DNA of 35,222 bases, taken from assembly GCA_029571215.1 (NCBI GenBank), contig JAKPTE010000012.1, positions 1 through 35,222 on the forward strand, given 5' to 3'. This document shows positions 1-8,455 of the stretch, in pieces. Each line of letters begins with the position of its first letter. The stretch's first letter is position 1. The stretch comes from Bacteroidota bacterium (GTDB lineage Bacteria; Bacteroidota; Bacteroidia; Bacteroidales; JAAYUG01). The notes beneath the pieces are model-generated. The model had not been told where the DNA came from. It did not search any database and worked only from the letters and a program-made list of their open reading frames with translations. Both the position numbers and the translations under genes were made by a program.

Positions 1-1326
1 ACACGCGGACTTGCTTTTAATGTGATGGCCAAACCGGTTGGTTCGGCATGTAATCTGCGTTGTTCCTATTGCTACTACCTTGAAAAAAAAGTGCTTTACA
101 AGGAGCATATCCTACGTATGTCGCCAGATACCCTTGAAGAATTCATCAAACAATATATTGAAGCACAAAAAATCCCTGTGGTGACGTTTGTCTGGCAGGG
201 AGGAGAACCATCTCTGGCCGGCATCGAATTTTATAAAACGGTTCTTCAGTTACAAAAGAAATACGCCAACGGGAGACTGATTGAAAATGCCTTTCAAACC
301 AACGGGACATATATTGATGAGGCATGGAGCATCTTTTTCAAAGAAAATGATTTCCTGGTAGGTATATCAATTGACGGGCCGGAGAATCTTCACAATGCCT
401 TCCGCAAAGACGCATTGGGGAATAACTCCTGGAAAAAGATAATGGAGGGTATTGCATTGCTTCATAAACACAAAGTTGAATTTAATACCCTAACCACGGT
501 GAACCGCATAACAGGAGACCACCCCCTCGCCATTTACCGCTTTTTAAAAGATATTGGCAGCGGATTCATCCAGTTCCTGCCGGTAACAGAAGTAATTTCC
601 CCGGAGTACGATGAAACTTACGGCTTGCGCCTGATTACCCCTGGCCACAAAGGAAAAAAGGAGGTTACAGAATGGTCTGTGAGACCTGAACAGTACGGGA
701 AGTTTCTGATCTCCGTTTTTGATGAATGGGTTAGGAATGACGTAGGACGGTATTTTGTTCAGCTATTTGATGTTACGCTGGCCAATTGGGTAGGGCAGAT
801 GCCGGGATTATGTGTTTTTTCTGAAACATGCGGAGATGCACTGGTTATGGAACATAATGGAGATGTGTATTCATGTGATCATTTTGTTTTTCCTGAACAT
901 TTTCTGGGCAATATTCATAATGATTTACTAACTGCGCTTGTTACATCAGAAAAACAAAAAAAATTCGGACAGGCAAAACTTACTTCTCTTCCCCAGTATT
1001 GTCTGGAGTGTGAGTATCGTTTTGCCTGCCATGGAGAATGCCCAAAACACAGATGGGAGAGAACTCCCGATGGAGAAGAAGGTCTGAATTACTTGTGCCC
1101 TGCCTATAAAATGTTTTTCCGTCATGTGCATCCTTACATGCAGTACATGGCGGATCAACTGGCGAAGAAACAGGCTCCTGCCAACGTGATGGCCTGGATT
1201 AAGCAAAATGAGCGCGACAAACTATCCAATCAGAAAAAGCAATTAAGCATAGGCCGCAATGACCCATGTCCTTGCGGCAGCGGAAAAAAATTCAAAAACT
1301 GCTGTATGGACAAACTTACAATCTGA
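1..1326 (+). CDS. Anaerobic sulfatase-maturase-type radical SAM/SPASM protein with C-terminal SEC-C motif (5' end missing)
   Basis: The family uses a radical SAM [4Fe-4S] cluster to oxidise an active-site Cys or Ser of sulfatases to formylglycine in the cytoplasm. The cluster motif CNLRCSYC is visible at about bases 49-72. A SPASM-type auxiliary-cluster Cys set follows (CVFSETCGD, CDHF, CLECEYRFACHGEC, CPAY). The last 20 or so residues, GRNDPCPCGSGKKFKNCC, are a SEC-C zinc-binding motif. The frame is open to base 1, and relatives carry 10-25 residues before the AKPVG segment, so the gene probably begins upstream of the window; an internal GTG at 22 or ATG at 25 is a less likely start. The 3' end overlaps the convergent ferritin-like gene by 11 bp. 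No sulfatase is present in the window, so the substrate is unknown; maturation of another peptide is possible. Confidence 0.88.
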   Translation, partial: TRGLAFNVMAKPVGSACNLRCSYCYYLEKKVLYKEHILRMSPDTLEEFIKQYIEAQKIPVVTFVWQGGEPSLAGIEFYKTVLQLQKKYANGRLIENAFQTNGTYIDEAWSIFFKENDFLVGISIDGPENLHNAFRKDALGNNSWKKIMEGIALLHKHKVEFNTLTTVNRITGDHPLAIYRFLKDIGSGFIQFLPVTEVISPEYDETYGLRLITPGHKGKKEVTEWSVRPEQYGKFLISVFDEWVRNDVGRYFVQLFDVTLANWVGQMPGLCVFSETCGDALVMEHNGDVYSCDHFVFPEHFLGNIHNDLLTALVTSEKQKKFGQAKLTSLPQYCLECEYRFACHGECPKHRWERTPDGEEGLNYLCPAYKMFFRHVHPYMQYMADQLAKKQAPANVMAWIKQNERDKLSNQKKQLSIGRNDPCPCGSGKKFKNCCMDKLTI

Positions 1327-1828
1327 ACTTTTTAATATCCTCTTTCATCCTCCCCAGGTCGGTGAGCCAGTCCTCAATGTCCTGCTCATGTTCCAGTTCC
1401 TCATTCAGAATGGTAGTAGCCATCTGGTGTGTGGTATGGTCTTTTCCGTTGGTAAAATCGGCAATTTCTTTGTAACGCTGAATAGCACACCTTTCACCTT
1501 TCAGGTTTTGCTGAAGGATGACCTCTACATAAGGATCAACAGGCGCGTCATAGTCGCAGCGGGCAAATTTCGGCCAGTCGGAAGGATTCAGCACCGGTGT
1601 ACCACCTAATTGAATAATGCGGTCAACAACCAAAACAGCGTGATTAAGCTCCTGTGTGGCATGGAGCAGGAGTTCCGGCTCAATTTCACTCCGCATCGGA
1701 CCTTCCATCAGCTTCGCTCCTATCCAATACTGATAATAGGCAAGCCACTCCTCGCAAAGGGCTGCATTGAGCATCTCAAGGAGTTTCTTGATGTCCAGAT
1801 CCAGAATTTCAACAGCATGTCTTCCCAT
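1316..1828 (-). CDS. Dps-like (DPSL-type) ferritin-family diiron protein
   Basis: A 170-residue four-helix ferritin-like protein, expected to bind and oxidise iron with peroxide and to protect DNA or cells from oxidative stress. Carboxylate/His metal ligands are visible: E26-E27 in CEEW, E60 and H63 in QELNH, and E143-E144 and H147 in NEELEHE. Two cysteines, C91 (ARCDYD) and C114 (GERCAIQ), lie 23 residues apart between helices two and three. Such a pair is the hallmark of DPSL or thioferritin proteins described in archaea and Bacteroides, which is why I prefer this to bacterioferritin; there is no obvious haem Met context. The start ATG gives the usual family length. It is convergent with, and overlaps, the radical SAM gene, and 43 bp separate it from the mscS-like gene upstream on the same strand, so the two may be co-transcribed. 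Confidence 0.82.
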   Translation of the reverse strand: MGRHAVEILDLDIKKLLEMLNAALCEEWLAYYQYWIGAKLMEGPMRSEIEPELLLHATQELNHAVLVVDRIIQLGGTPVLNPSDWPKFARCDYDAPVDPYVEVILQQNLKGERCAIQRYKEIADFTNGKDHTTHQMATTILNEELEHEQDIEDWLTDLGRMKEDIKKFRL

Positions 1829-1871
1829 AAACGTTTTTTATTAAATTGGTTTGAAGTAAAGGTAATAATTC

Positions 1872-2912
1872 TTACGGGGTTTTGGTAATAATTGTTCGGA
1901 TGGGAAAAGGTATTTCAATTCCTTTTTCCCGGAAACGCTTATGCAACAATTTCACAAAAGCATGTTTTACGAGAAATTGCTGGGAATACTCGTGCACCCT
2001 TAGAATAACCGTAAAATTGATACTGCTTTCCCCGAAAGTATGGAACCGTACCGCGGGGTCGAACGATTTTACGCCTCCTTCCACTGTCTTAAGGATTTCC
2101 TGCGCTGTTTCGATCGCAACCTTTTCCACCAGATCAAGATCACTGTCATAAGCGACACCTACTTCCACCATTACCGGAACATCTTTATCAGGAAGATGGG
2201 TATTAATCACTATAGCTTCTGCCAGTTTTGCATTGGGAATAATGACCATGTTATTGGCCAGCTGTCGCACCAGGGTGCTTCTCCAGGAAATATCCATCAC
2301 ATATCCTTCAATTCCGGTATCGAGGCGTATGAAATCGCCCACCCTGACTTTTTTTGTGGCAAGAATATGCAGTCCGGAAAAAAAATTAGACAGTGTTGGC
2401 TGAAGCGCCAGGGCGACCGCCAGACCGCCTACTCCCAAGGCAGTAAGCAAGGGAGTTATTGAAATACCAATAGATTGCAGTGCGATTAAAAATCCGACCG
2501 CAATGATGGTGATCCGTGTGCTGTTCAGAATGATACTGGAAGGAACGGATTTGTCCTCTTTTGTTTCGCCCGCAATCCAGCGTGTCACAATGCGTGCAAG
2601 ATATATTGTAAAAACGAGAATGGCCCCAACCTTCACTGTTTTATGCAACACATCCAAAAGGCCGGCGTTTAGGGTTACATAATTGAAACCTATATGGATG
2701 GCTAAAAGAATAAACAAGGGAAGCACAACACCTTTCAGGCTCTGAATAATAAGGTCGTCACCTTTCCATTTCGTTCTCGAAGTAAGGTGAAGAAGCTTTG
2801 ACAATACTATCTGTTCAATAAGCCATCCTATCAAAGCTCCACCGGCCACGATGGCTGAGAAAATAATCAACTCTTTCACTCTGTCGGGATGATTGGCAAC
2901 ATCAATGATCAT
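1872..2912 (-). CDS. MscS-family small-conductance mechanosensitive channel
   Basis: This is an inner-membrane osmotic safety valve of 346 residues. The N-terminal 150 residues contain about four hydrophobic spans. These are followed by the pore-lining helix and beta domain typical of MscS: a Gly/Ala-rich run (TALGVGGLAVALALQ), then NFFSGLHILATKKVRVGDFIRLD and the GYVMDISWRSTLVRQ segment around residues 160-225. The alpha/beta C-terminal cage domain extends to the end, with the motif ending IPFPIRTI that is common in the family. No extra N-terminal periplasmic domain is seen, so it is a short YnaI/YbdG-like or MscS-like form. It lies just upstream of the Dps-like gene on the same strand. A TATCTTTG sequence about 24 nt before the ATG fits a Bacteroidota -7 box. 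Confidence 0.93.
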   Translation of the reverse strand: MIIDVANHPDRVKELIIFSAIVAGGALIGWLIEQIVLSKLLHLTSRTKWKGDDLIIQSLKGVVLPLFILLAIHIGFNYVTLNAGLLDVLHKTVKVGAILVFTIYLARIVTRWIAGETKEDKSVPSSIILNSTRITIIAVGFLIALQSIGISITPLLTALGVGGLAVALALQPTLSNFFSGLHILATKKVRVGDFIRLDTGIEGYVMDISWRSTLVRQLANNMVIIPNAKLAEAIVINTHLPDKDVPVMVEVGVAYDSDLDLVEKVAIETAQEILKTVEGGVKSFDPAVRFHTFGESSINFTVILRVHEYSQQFLVKHAFVKLLHKRFREKGIEIPFPIRTIITKTP

Positions 2913-2935
2913 AATACAATTATGTTAGTTTGGTG

Positions 2936-2943
2936 CAAAGATA
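2936..2943 (-). promoter_or_regulatory. Putative -7 box (TAtcTTTG) for the mscS-like gene
   Basis: On the minus strand this reads TATCTTTG, matching the Bacteroidota TAnnTTTG consensus, and ends 24 nt before the mscS-like ATG. No convincing TTG -33 element is found 17-23 nt upstream, so support is limited to one half of the promoter. Confidence 0.35.
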
Positions 2944-3016
2944 GGTTTTAGTAATAAAAGTCATGTTCCGGACAGAGGAAGAAATCCATGAAACTTTTTT
3001 TTGCCAGGGAAGAAAA

Positions 3017-3024
3017 TATATTTG
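3017..3024 (+). promoter_or_regulatory. Putative -7 box (TAtaTTTG) for the M28 peptidase gene
   Basis: TATATTTG matches the TAnnTTTG consensus and lies 28 nt before the ATG at 3052. A TTTG at 3000-3003 is only 13 nt upstream, shorter than the usual 17-23 nt. The box lies downstream of the in-frame TTG at 3001, which argues that the protein begins at the ATG at 3052. Confidence 0.45.
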
Positions 3025-3051
3025 TACAATTTTCATTTTAATTGCCCGATT

Positions 3052-4437
3052 ATGTTGATCCGAATAAAACCTTTGTATTCTTTGGTTCAGTTTATTTTCC
3101 TGTATCTTTTGGCCGGCACATTGAGTGCGGCTGTCGACAAGGATTCAGCCGTAATCCGCAGCATATATTCAGAAGCATTGACAAGCCGTATTGCGTACCA
3201 TAATCTGGTTCTTTTATGCCGGAAGGCTCCCGGCAGACTCAGCGGTTCACCCCAGCTCAATACGGCCATTCAGCTCACGAAGCAATTTTTGCAGGAAGCA
3301 GGAGCTGACACAGTGTATCTTCAGCCTGTGCAGATACCCAACTGGAAACCTGGATATACTGAAGCAATAGTTGCAGCCGGAAACCGGAAAGTTCATCTTC
3401 ATGCCTTACCCCTGGGCAATTCCGTTCCAACCCCGGCAGAAGGTATTACTGCTTCCGTTGTTGAAGTACATTCTTTTGATGAACTAAATGCACTGGGCAG
3501 GGAAAAAGTTTCCGGCCGGATCGTTTTTTATAACAGGCCCATGGATCCTACCCTGATCAATACATTTGCCGCCTATGGCAAAGCTGTTGATCAGCGCGTT
3601 GCAGGAGCCTCGAAAGCGGCAGCACTGGGTGCGGTAGCGGTATTGGTACGTTCGCTCACCCTGGCATGTGATACCTTTCCCCATACCGGACAATTACGGT
3701 ACCAGGAAGGAATTACTAAAATCCCTGCACTGGCCATCGCTACATGTGATGCAGACAGCCTGAGTCTCTGGCTGAAACAAAATACAGATTTACAGGCTTT
3801 TATCAAAACCAGTTGCCGGCCGGCGGGAGACACTGTCGGATATAATGTTATCGGAGAAATCAGGGGAAAAAAGCCGGCAGAAGGTATCATGGTTGCCGGA
3901 GGGCATCTTGACGCTTGGTATAACAGCCCGGGCGCACACGATGACGGAGCAGGCTGCATTCAAGCCGTTGAAGTTATCCGTTTATTCCATTCCCTTGGCA
4001 TCAGACCGGTACATACAATCCGGGCAGTATTATTTATGGATGAAGAAATTACCCAGACCGGAGGAAAAAAGTACGCCCAGGTAGCATCTGCAGAAAAGGA
4101 AAACCATCTGATAGCCATTGAATCGGACAGAGGCGGTCTTCTGCCTATTGGATTTACATTTGACTGCAATGAAAAAGACCTGGAAATACTTCAAAAATTA
4201 AAATCGTATTTCGAACCCTATCGAACTGATTTATTTATTAAAGGCGGTTCGGGTACCGATGTGGCACCACTCCGTTCTTCAGCCCGAATTCTGGCCGGAC
4301 TGCTTACTGACAGTCAGCGGTATTTTGATTATCACCATTCTGCCAACGATACACCGGAACATGTCAATCAAAGAGAATTGCAGCTTGGCAGTGCGGCTAT
4401 TGCTTCCTTGTTTTATCTGATGGACAGAAGATTTTGA
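3052..4437 (+). CDS. Exported M28-family zinc metallopeptidase with inserted PA domain
   Basis: A 461-residue secreted or periplasmic aminopeptidase/carboxypeptidase-like enzyme with a co-catalytic dizinc site. Residues 1-26 form a signal peptide (a positive start, a hydrophobic VQFIFLYLLAG core and an Ala-rich cleavage region). A protease-associated domain occupies roughly residues 120-255. The M28 metal ligands are then seen in order: GGHLDAW near 285, HDDGAG near 296, the catalytic DEE near 329, ESDRGG near 357 and DYHHSAND near 427. I chose the ATG at 3052 over the in-frame TTG at 3001 because it yields a clean signal peptide and lies after a TATATTTG promoter box. It is a single gene with no operon partner visible; efp follows after 124 bp with its own promoter-like sequence. 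The substrate cannot be read from the sequence. Confidence 0.92.
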   Translation: MLIRIKPLYSLVQFIFLYLLAGTLSAAVDKDSAVIRSIYSEALTSRIAYHNLVLLCRKAPGRLSGSPQLNTAIQLTKQFLQEAGADTVYLQPVQIPNWKPGYTEAIVAAGNRKVHLHALPLGNSVPTPAEGITASVVEVHSFDELNALGREKVSGRIVFYNRPMDPTLINTFAAYGKAVDQRVAGASKAAALGAVAVLVRSLTLACDTFPHTGQLRYQEGITKIPALAIATCDADSLSLWLKQNTDLQAFIKTSCRPAGDTVGYNVIGEIRGKKPAEGIMVAGGHLDAWYNSPGAHDDGAGCIQAVEVIRLFHSLGIRPVHTIRAVLFMDEEITQTGGKKYAQVASAEKENHLIAIESDRGGLLPIGFTFDCNEKDLEILQKLKSYFEPYRTDLFIKGGSGTDVAPLRSSARILAGLLTDSQRYFDYHHSANDTPEHVNQRELQLGSAAIASLFYLMDRRF

Positions 4438-4511
4438 CCTCAGAACCAGGGCCGCCGCGAAAGAAGTTTTGCAACGTCCCAGAAGTGGCAGGAAAAAACT
4501 GCCCCGAAGAA

Positions 4512-4546
4512 TTTGCATCAATTTGAAAAAAAATCTTTTAGTTTTG
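4512..4546 (+). promoter_or_regulatory. Putative Bacteroidota promoter for efp
   Basis: TTTG at 4512-4515 is followed after 23 nt by TAgtTTTG at 4539-4546, fitting TTG-N17-23-TAnnTTTG. The -7 box ends 15 nt before the efp ATG at 4562. A second TTTG at 4522-4525 would give only 13 nt of spacing. Confidence 0.5.
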
Positions 4547-4561
4547 CGCAAAAATTGTTTT

Positions 4562-5119
4562 ATGGATAAAGTATCTGACATTTCGAGAGGAAGTTTTGTT
4601 CGTTACAACGGAGAACTGGCGGTGGTGCTTGAATATGAACATCGCACTCCCGGAAATCTGCGGGCCTTCTATCAGGTAAAAATGCGCAATATTAAAAGCG
4701 GAAGGCTGATTGAACAGCGGTTCAGACCCGATGATGAAATCGAGATTGTCAGGGTGCATTTCAAGGAACATCAGTTTCTGTACCTCGACGGAGACAATGC
4801 CGTTTTCATGGACAATGAAACCTTCGAACAGATAACACTGAGCAGGGAAGCTATAGGCGAAGGGTTCAAATTTCTGAAGGAAGGAATGAACGTTTCCATC
4901 TATTTTGACGGTGATGAGCCCATTTATGCTGAACTTCCTGTTACGGTTGAACTGGAAGTTACCTACACCGAACCCGGGCTGCGCGGAGATACCGCAACCC
5001 GAACCCTGAAACCTGCAACCCTTGAAAACGGAGCCGAAGTCAAAGTACCCCTGTTTGTCAACGTGGGCGACAGGATCAAGGTTGACACCCGTACCGGCGA
5101 GTACATTGAACGGGCATAA
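4562..5119 (+). CDS. efp: Elongation factor P with non-lysine tip loop
   Basis: EF-P binds the ribosomal E/P region and relieves stalling at polyproline stretches. The 185-residue length and three-domain architecture are typical: a KOW-like N-terminal domain (1-65), a central OB domain (66-125) and a C-terminal OB domain (126-185) ending in the highly conserved EPGLRGDT, VPLFVNVGD and VDTRTGEY segments. The initiating ATG was chosen at 4562 because the protein then starts directly at the N-terminal domain, just after a promoter-like TAgtTTTG box; an upstream in-frame ATG at 4469 would add 31 basic residues. The domain I tip loop reads HRTPGNLRAF where Escherichia coli has KPGKGQAF, so Asn32 replaces the modified Lys34 and the usual beta-lysylation site is absent. 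A strong terminator follows. Confidence 0.95.
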   Translation: MDKVSDISRGSFVRYNGELAVVLEYEHRTPGNLRAFYQVKMRNIKSGRLIEQRFRPDDEIEIVRVHFKEHQFLYLDGDNAVFMDNETFEQITLSREAIGEGFKFLKEGMNVSIYFDGDEPIYAELPVTVELEVTYTEPGLRGDTATRTLKPATLENGAEVKVPLFVNVGDRIKVDTRTGEYIERA

Positions 5120-5201
5120 GCCGGGCCTTGAATGTCTAATGATCTATGCTCAAGCTTCCTGGCATACAGTAAAAGGCTGATGGAATTTTAGAAGAAGGAA
5201 G

Positions 5202-5231
5202 AAAAGGTTGCCCGGAATGCAACCTTTTTTT
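5202..5231 (+). terminator. Rho-independent terminator after efp
   Basis: A perfect 10-bp stem AAAAGGTTGC/GCAACCTTTT with a 7-nt loop is followed by a run of T. It lies 82 bp after the efp stop, between two convergent genes. The A-run on its left may let it also stop leftward transcription. Confidence 0.88.
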
Positions 5232-5277
5232 ATCCTGGAAAGTGTTTCCTGAAGTTTTTTGAAAGCCTGGAATCCGG

Positions 5278-5847
5278 TTAGTTCTGGCTGGTCTCTTCTT
5301 CTTCCGGCTCAATGGCCGCCCAGTTTTCATTCCGTTTGATACGGGTAACCTGCATCTCCGAAATAGCGAAAAGCTTTGCAATGACATTTTGCTTAATCCC
5401 CCGGCGCAGCATCGATTTGAGCAATTTTACATCTTCCGGCCTTAATTTGGCATTCTTCCGGATTGCTTTATTGGATTTCCTATATTCTTCAAGATATCTT
5501 TCAAACATCCTCCTGTAGGCCTCTTCCCTGGTGACCCACTTCAGATTTTTATAGTAATTGTTTCCTTTGTTCCCGTCAATATGAATTACAACCGTCTGGT
5601 CATCTGATTCCCTCGGAACAAAGGCTTCGGCCGTCAGCTTATGTACAAGAAAAGTACGGGGTTTCCCTCCTGTTCGAATACTCACTATGTGAAATCCCCT
5701 TATAATTCCTGGTTTGAGGATTTTCCCCTTTTCCCTGTCAAAACAATAACTCTTTACCCTACCGTAATTACTGATTTCATATCTGCGGTCGGCATAAGGA
5801 ATCTCCTTCCAGACTTCGTCAGCTATTTTGCGTAGCTTGCGGCCCAT
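5278..5847 (-). CDS. NUMOD4/HNH-type DNA-binding protein with C-terminal helix-turn-helix
   Basis: A 189-residue protein of homing-endonuclease ancestry. Residues about 11-45 form a NUMOD4 motif (EVWKEIPYADRRYEISNYGRVKS). An HNH_3-like region follows (VHKLTAEAFVP, then VIHIDGNKGNN and NLKWVT, roughly residues 72-115). After a charged helical linker, residues 140-185 resemble a helix-turn-helix (KQNVIAKLFAISEMQVTRIK). The start at 5847 was preferred to the upstream in-frame ATG at 5916 because a TATATTTG box at 5874-5881 lies between them. There is no intron, intein or recognisable mobile element around it, so it may be a domesticated regulator rather than an active homing nuclease. It is convergent with efp. 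Confidence 0.75.
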   Translation of the reverse strand: MGRKLRKIADEVWKEIPYADRRYEISNYGRVKSYCFDREKGKILKPGIIRGFHIVSIRTGGKPRTFLVHKLTAEAFVPRESDDQTVVIHIDGNKGNNYYKNLKWVTREEAYRRMFERYLEEYRKSNKAIRKNAKLRPEDVKLLKSMLRRGIKQNVIAKLFAISEMQVTRIKRNENWAAIEPEEEETSQN

Positions 5848-5873
5848 TGCCCTCAACTTTGAGTTTGGAGAAG

Positions 5874-5881
5874 CAAATATA
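5874..5881 (-). promoter_or_regulatory. Putative -7 box (TAtaTTTG) for the NUMOD4/HNH gene
   Basis: The minus strand reads TATATTTG 26 nt before the chosen ATG. No TTG is found at 17-23 nt spacing, the nearest being about 28 nt upstream. Its position supports the shorter protein start. Confidence 0.4.
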
Positions 5882-5990
5882 TAAAAATATTGAGCCGCGA
5901 AACGCCCCACAACCAATTTTAGGATAAAAAAGTACTATATTTCTTCAATTAACTAACCATCAAAAGAGTCAAAGACTTCCAACCCACATC

Positions 5991-8444
5991 CTATAAGGCA
6001 GGTATGCTTTTTACCACCATGGCTTTTCTGCCCTGTGTATCAAAAGCATTGAGAATAAGTAAGCAATTGCTGCAATTTTCGGGAATACTGATCTGTTTCA
6101 CAACCGGATCCGCCCGGACAGGAATCAGAGGCTCCCAATAATAAAAGACAGAAGTTTTAACTTCAGATTTTGGTGCAGAAACGTTAGCAACTCCTTTTCG
6201 GGTCGTTATTTCAATAATCCCTATACTGTTTAGTCCCGTGTATTTATGTATGTCATTAACATTAGTGGAAATATTGATATTTTCCACATCTTCGGTGGGT
6301 AGTTGCTGCAGTATGGAGATATCAGTTCCAAAAGGCACCCCATCAATTACGATTAATGCTCCCTGCTGGGAGTAATAGGAATTGGTGTACCCGATAAAAA
6401 CGATCTGATTGTTGATAATCTGGTAATTTTTTTTCTGTTTGATAATTTCCAGAACGGAGAGGCCGGGAGAGTACTTGGGCATACCGGAGGATACATTTGC
6501 GGGAACAACAACCTGCTCATTCCTTTGGGACTCCTTCTTTCCGGAAGAATAAAACCGGCTGGAGGAAAAGGTATTTTTACGGAAAGCTTCTCTTGCCACC
6601 TGGTTTAGTTTTTCATCAAACGGAGCATCCCAAAGAATCTGGTACCGTTTTTTCCCGGCCAGATCGGGCGCATATACTGTTATTTTCTCATCTGATTCAG
6701 GCACAAACGGTTCGAACCGAAAATATCCTTTTTCATCGGTTACTTTTTCGGTAATGCTTCCGCCGGAACTTTTCATGACCACTTTGGTCCCAGCCAGGCC
6801 ATTTCCGTTGTTGTCACGAAGATATCCTGCCAGAAAATCCTGACTTTCGTATGGAAGTCTTTCTCCTGTTGTGTTTGTAATGGTTTTCCACGAAAGAGAA
6901 GGACGTGAATAACCGCACAGCCAGTAATGTATATTGTTCATTGATGCCGAATCAGTATCCTCTGGAATGTTGCTAATTCCAAGCATTGGCAGGGGAGAAA
7001 GGTGAAATTGACGGTAATTGGTCTTACCAGCCCAGGCAGATTTGGCTGTTGCCGATAAAATAACAGAAGCGGGAACTGTTTTTCCATCCTGTTCCATGGT
7101 TCTGAAATCTGTTTCGAGCAGTTTTTTATCGGATGAAAGTCTTGCATGGGCCATTATCCGGAAGCCATCCTCTCTGACATAAAACCAACGTTCAGCACAT
7201 ACCTGTTCCTTTTCATCAAATACCAGGGCACGTGCAAGACCTGAAGGAATTCCTTCCACTGGCACACTGATGATCTGACCCGGTTCTGCCTGGGTGAAGC
7301 TATAGATAAAACCGTTGGATTCGAGAAGGAACAGGAGCTTATTGCTTTCATATCCCGGAGATTTCAGCAGAGCAAAGCGTACTTTTTGTGAGGTATTTTC
7401 CAGCATCTGAAGAAGAATTCCTCTGTGCGCTTCAGGAATGGGAAAGGTTTTCTTCCGGCCGTCGGATAATTTTAAGACAAAGAAATAGTTCTTCCCCGCA
7501 CGGGGCGTAAAGCTGAACACGGCTGTTCCCTGACCGAGGGAGTTCACGGAACCCAAAAAGGTACCAGCGTTATCAGTAATTTCCCCATTGATCTCTCCCA
7601 CCGGCATGGAATCAAGGGTAACAGCAACCTTCATCATATTGGAAACACCCTGGATCAGGTTCCCGCTTTCCGGAAAAAACGACACATTAGCCTGAGCTTC
7701 CGTTATCTGAACCGGTAGTTCAGCCACCAGTTTTTTTCCTTTCACCGAAGTGCTGACAACCACACTTCCATCACCCTGTATGCCCGAGGGTAGTGGAACA
7801 GTGATGGTAGCCTTATTTTCCATATCAGCGGCCACTTTGCTGCTATAGATTTTCTTTTTCCCGGCCCTCAGTTCCACAGAAAACTGTATTCCGGCAGGAG
7901 GTTCTCCTTTCCATGCAACCAGGCTGATCAAAGCCTGCAATGGAAATTCAGATGAAACCACCGGCGATGAAGCATTGATCAGGATCTCATATTCTGGTTC
8001 TGCTTCCCTGGTAATATAAATCGGAAAGGCTTCCAGTTGCTCCGGATTCATGTTTTTCATCCAACTGGTATAGGCAAACAACATATATTGCCCTGGTTGA
8101 ATATCATCAGGAAGCTTTATTTCTCCCGCATAAATGTCTTCCTGTAATTTTTCCTGAGCAAGGTAAACAGGTTGTCCCTTATCGTCAAATAGTTTCAGGA
8201 AGAGGCTCCTGCTGAGGCGCGAGGCAGAATTCAGCGGGTCTCTTGATATGACAGCAGCAAACGGCACCCTGGAACCGGGAACGGTAACATTCATTGAAGG
8301 AACAAACCATAAATTCTCTCTGGGGAATTTTGTATAATATTGGTGAAACAAACTGCTTATCCGGCTTACCTGATCTGTTTGTCCTGCTGCCTGACCAATT
8401 AACATAACCAAGCAGAAAAGGGTGTTAATGATTTTTATTTTCAT
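5991..8444 (-). CDS. Exported MG/CnaB-like protein with C-terminal TonB-plug-like domain, no barrel
   Basis: An 817-residue exported protein, last gene of the sigma/FecR operon. A signal peptide covers residues 1-21 (cleavage after AAG-Q). The first 500 or so residues look like several beta-sandwich modules of macroglobulin type (for example DDKGQPVYLAQEKL, PDDIQPGQYMLFAYTSW and ESGNLIQGVSNMMKVAV). Around residues 533-615 is a carboxypeptidase-regulatory/CnaB-like module (AGYLRDNNGNGLAGTKVVM, TDEKGYFRF). Residues about 655-765 resemble a TonB-receptor plug (GALIVIDGVPFGTDISILQQLP, then VENINISTNVNDIHKYTG and IIEITTRKG), but no 22-strand barrel follows; only about 50 residues remain. It starts 11 bp after the STN gene. 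It probably acts at the periplasmic or outer-membrane face in the same signalling or surface process. The function is unknown; the plug resemblance is by motif only. Confidence 0.75.
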   Translation of the reverse strand: MKIKIINTLFCLVMLIGQAAGQTDQVSRISSLFHQYYTKFPRENLWFVPSMNVTVPGSRVPFAAVISRDPLNSASRLSRSLFLKLFDDKGQPVYLAQEKLQEDIYAGEIKLPDDIQPGQYMLFAYTSWMKNMNPEQLEAFPIYITREAEPEYEILINASSPVVSSEFPLQALISLVAWKGEPPAGIQFSVELRAGKKKIYSSKVAADMENKATITVPLPSGIQGDGSVVVSTSVKGKKLVAELPVQITEAQANVSFFPESGNLIQGVSNMMKVAVTLDSMPVGEINGEITDNAGTFLGSVNSLGQGTAVFSFTPRAGKNYFFVLKLSDGRKKTFPIPEAHRGILLQMLENTSQKVRFALLKSPGYESNKLLFLLESNGFIYSFTQAEPGQIISVPVEGIPSGLARALVFDEKEQVCAERWFYVREDGFRIMAHARLSSDKKLLETDFRTMEQDGKTVPASVILSATAKSAWAGKTNYRQFHLSPLPMLGISNIPEDTDSASMNNIHYWLCGYSRPSLSWKTITNTTGERLPYESQDFLAGYLRDNNGNGLAGTKVVMKSSGGSITEKVTDEKGYFRFEPFVPESDEKITVYAPDLAGKKRYQILWDAPFDEKLNQVAREAFRKNTFSSSRFYSSGKKESQRNEQVVVPANVSSGMPKYSPGLSVLEIIKQKKNYQIINNQIVFIGYTNSYYSQQGALIVIDGVPFGTDISILQQLPTEDVENINISTNVNDIHKYTGLNSIGIIEITTRKGVANVSAPKSEVKTSVFYYWEPLIPVRADPVVKQISIPENCSNCLLILNAFDTQGRKAMVVKSIPAL

Positions 8445-8455
8445 ATTTTTTATAA

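Noticed and set aside
3001-3051. N-terminal extension of the M28 peptidase from the TTG codon at 3001
   Set aside because: It would put 17 residues before a good signal peptide, and the TATATTTG box lies downstream of that codon.
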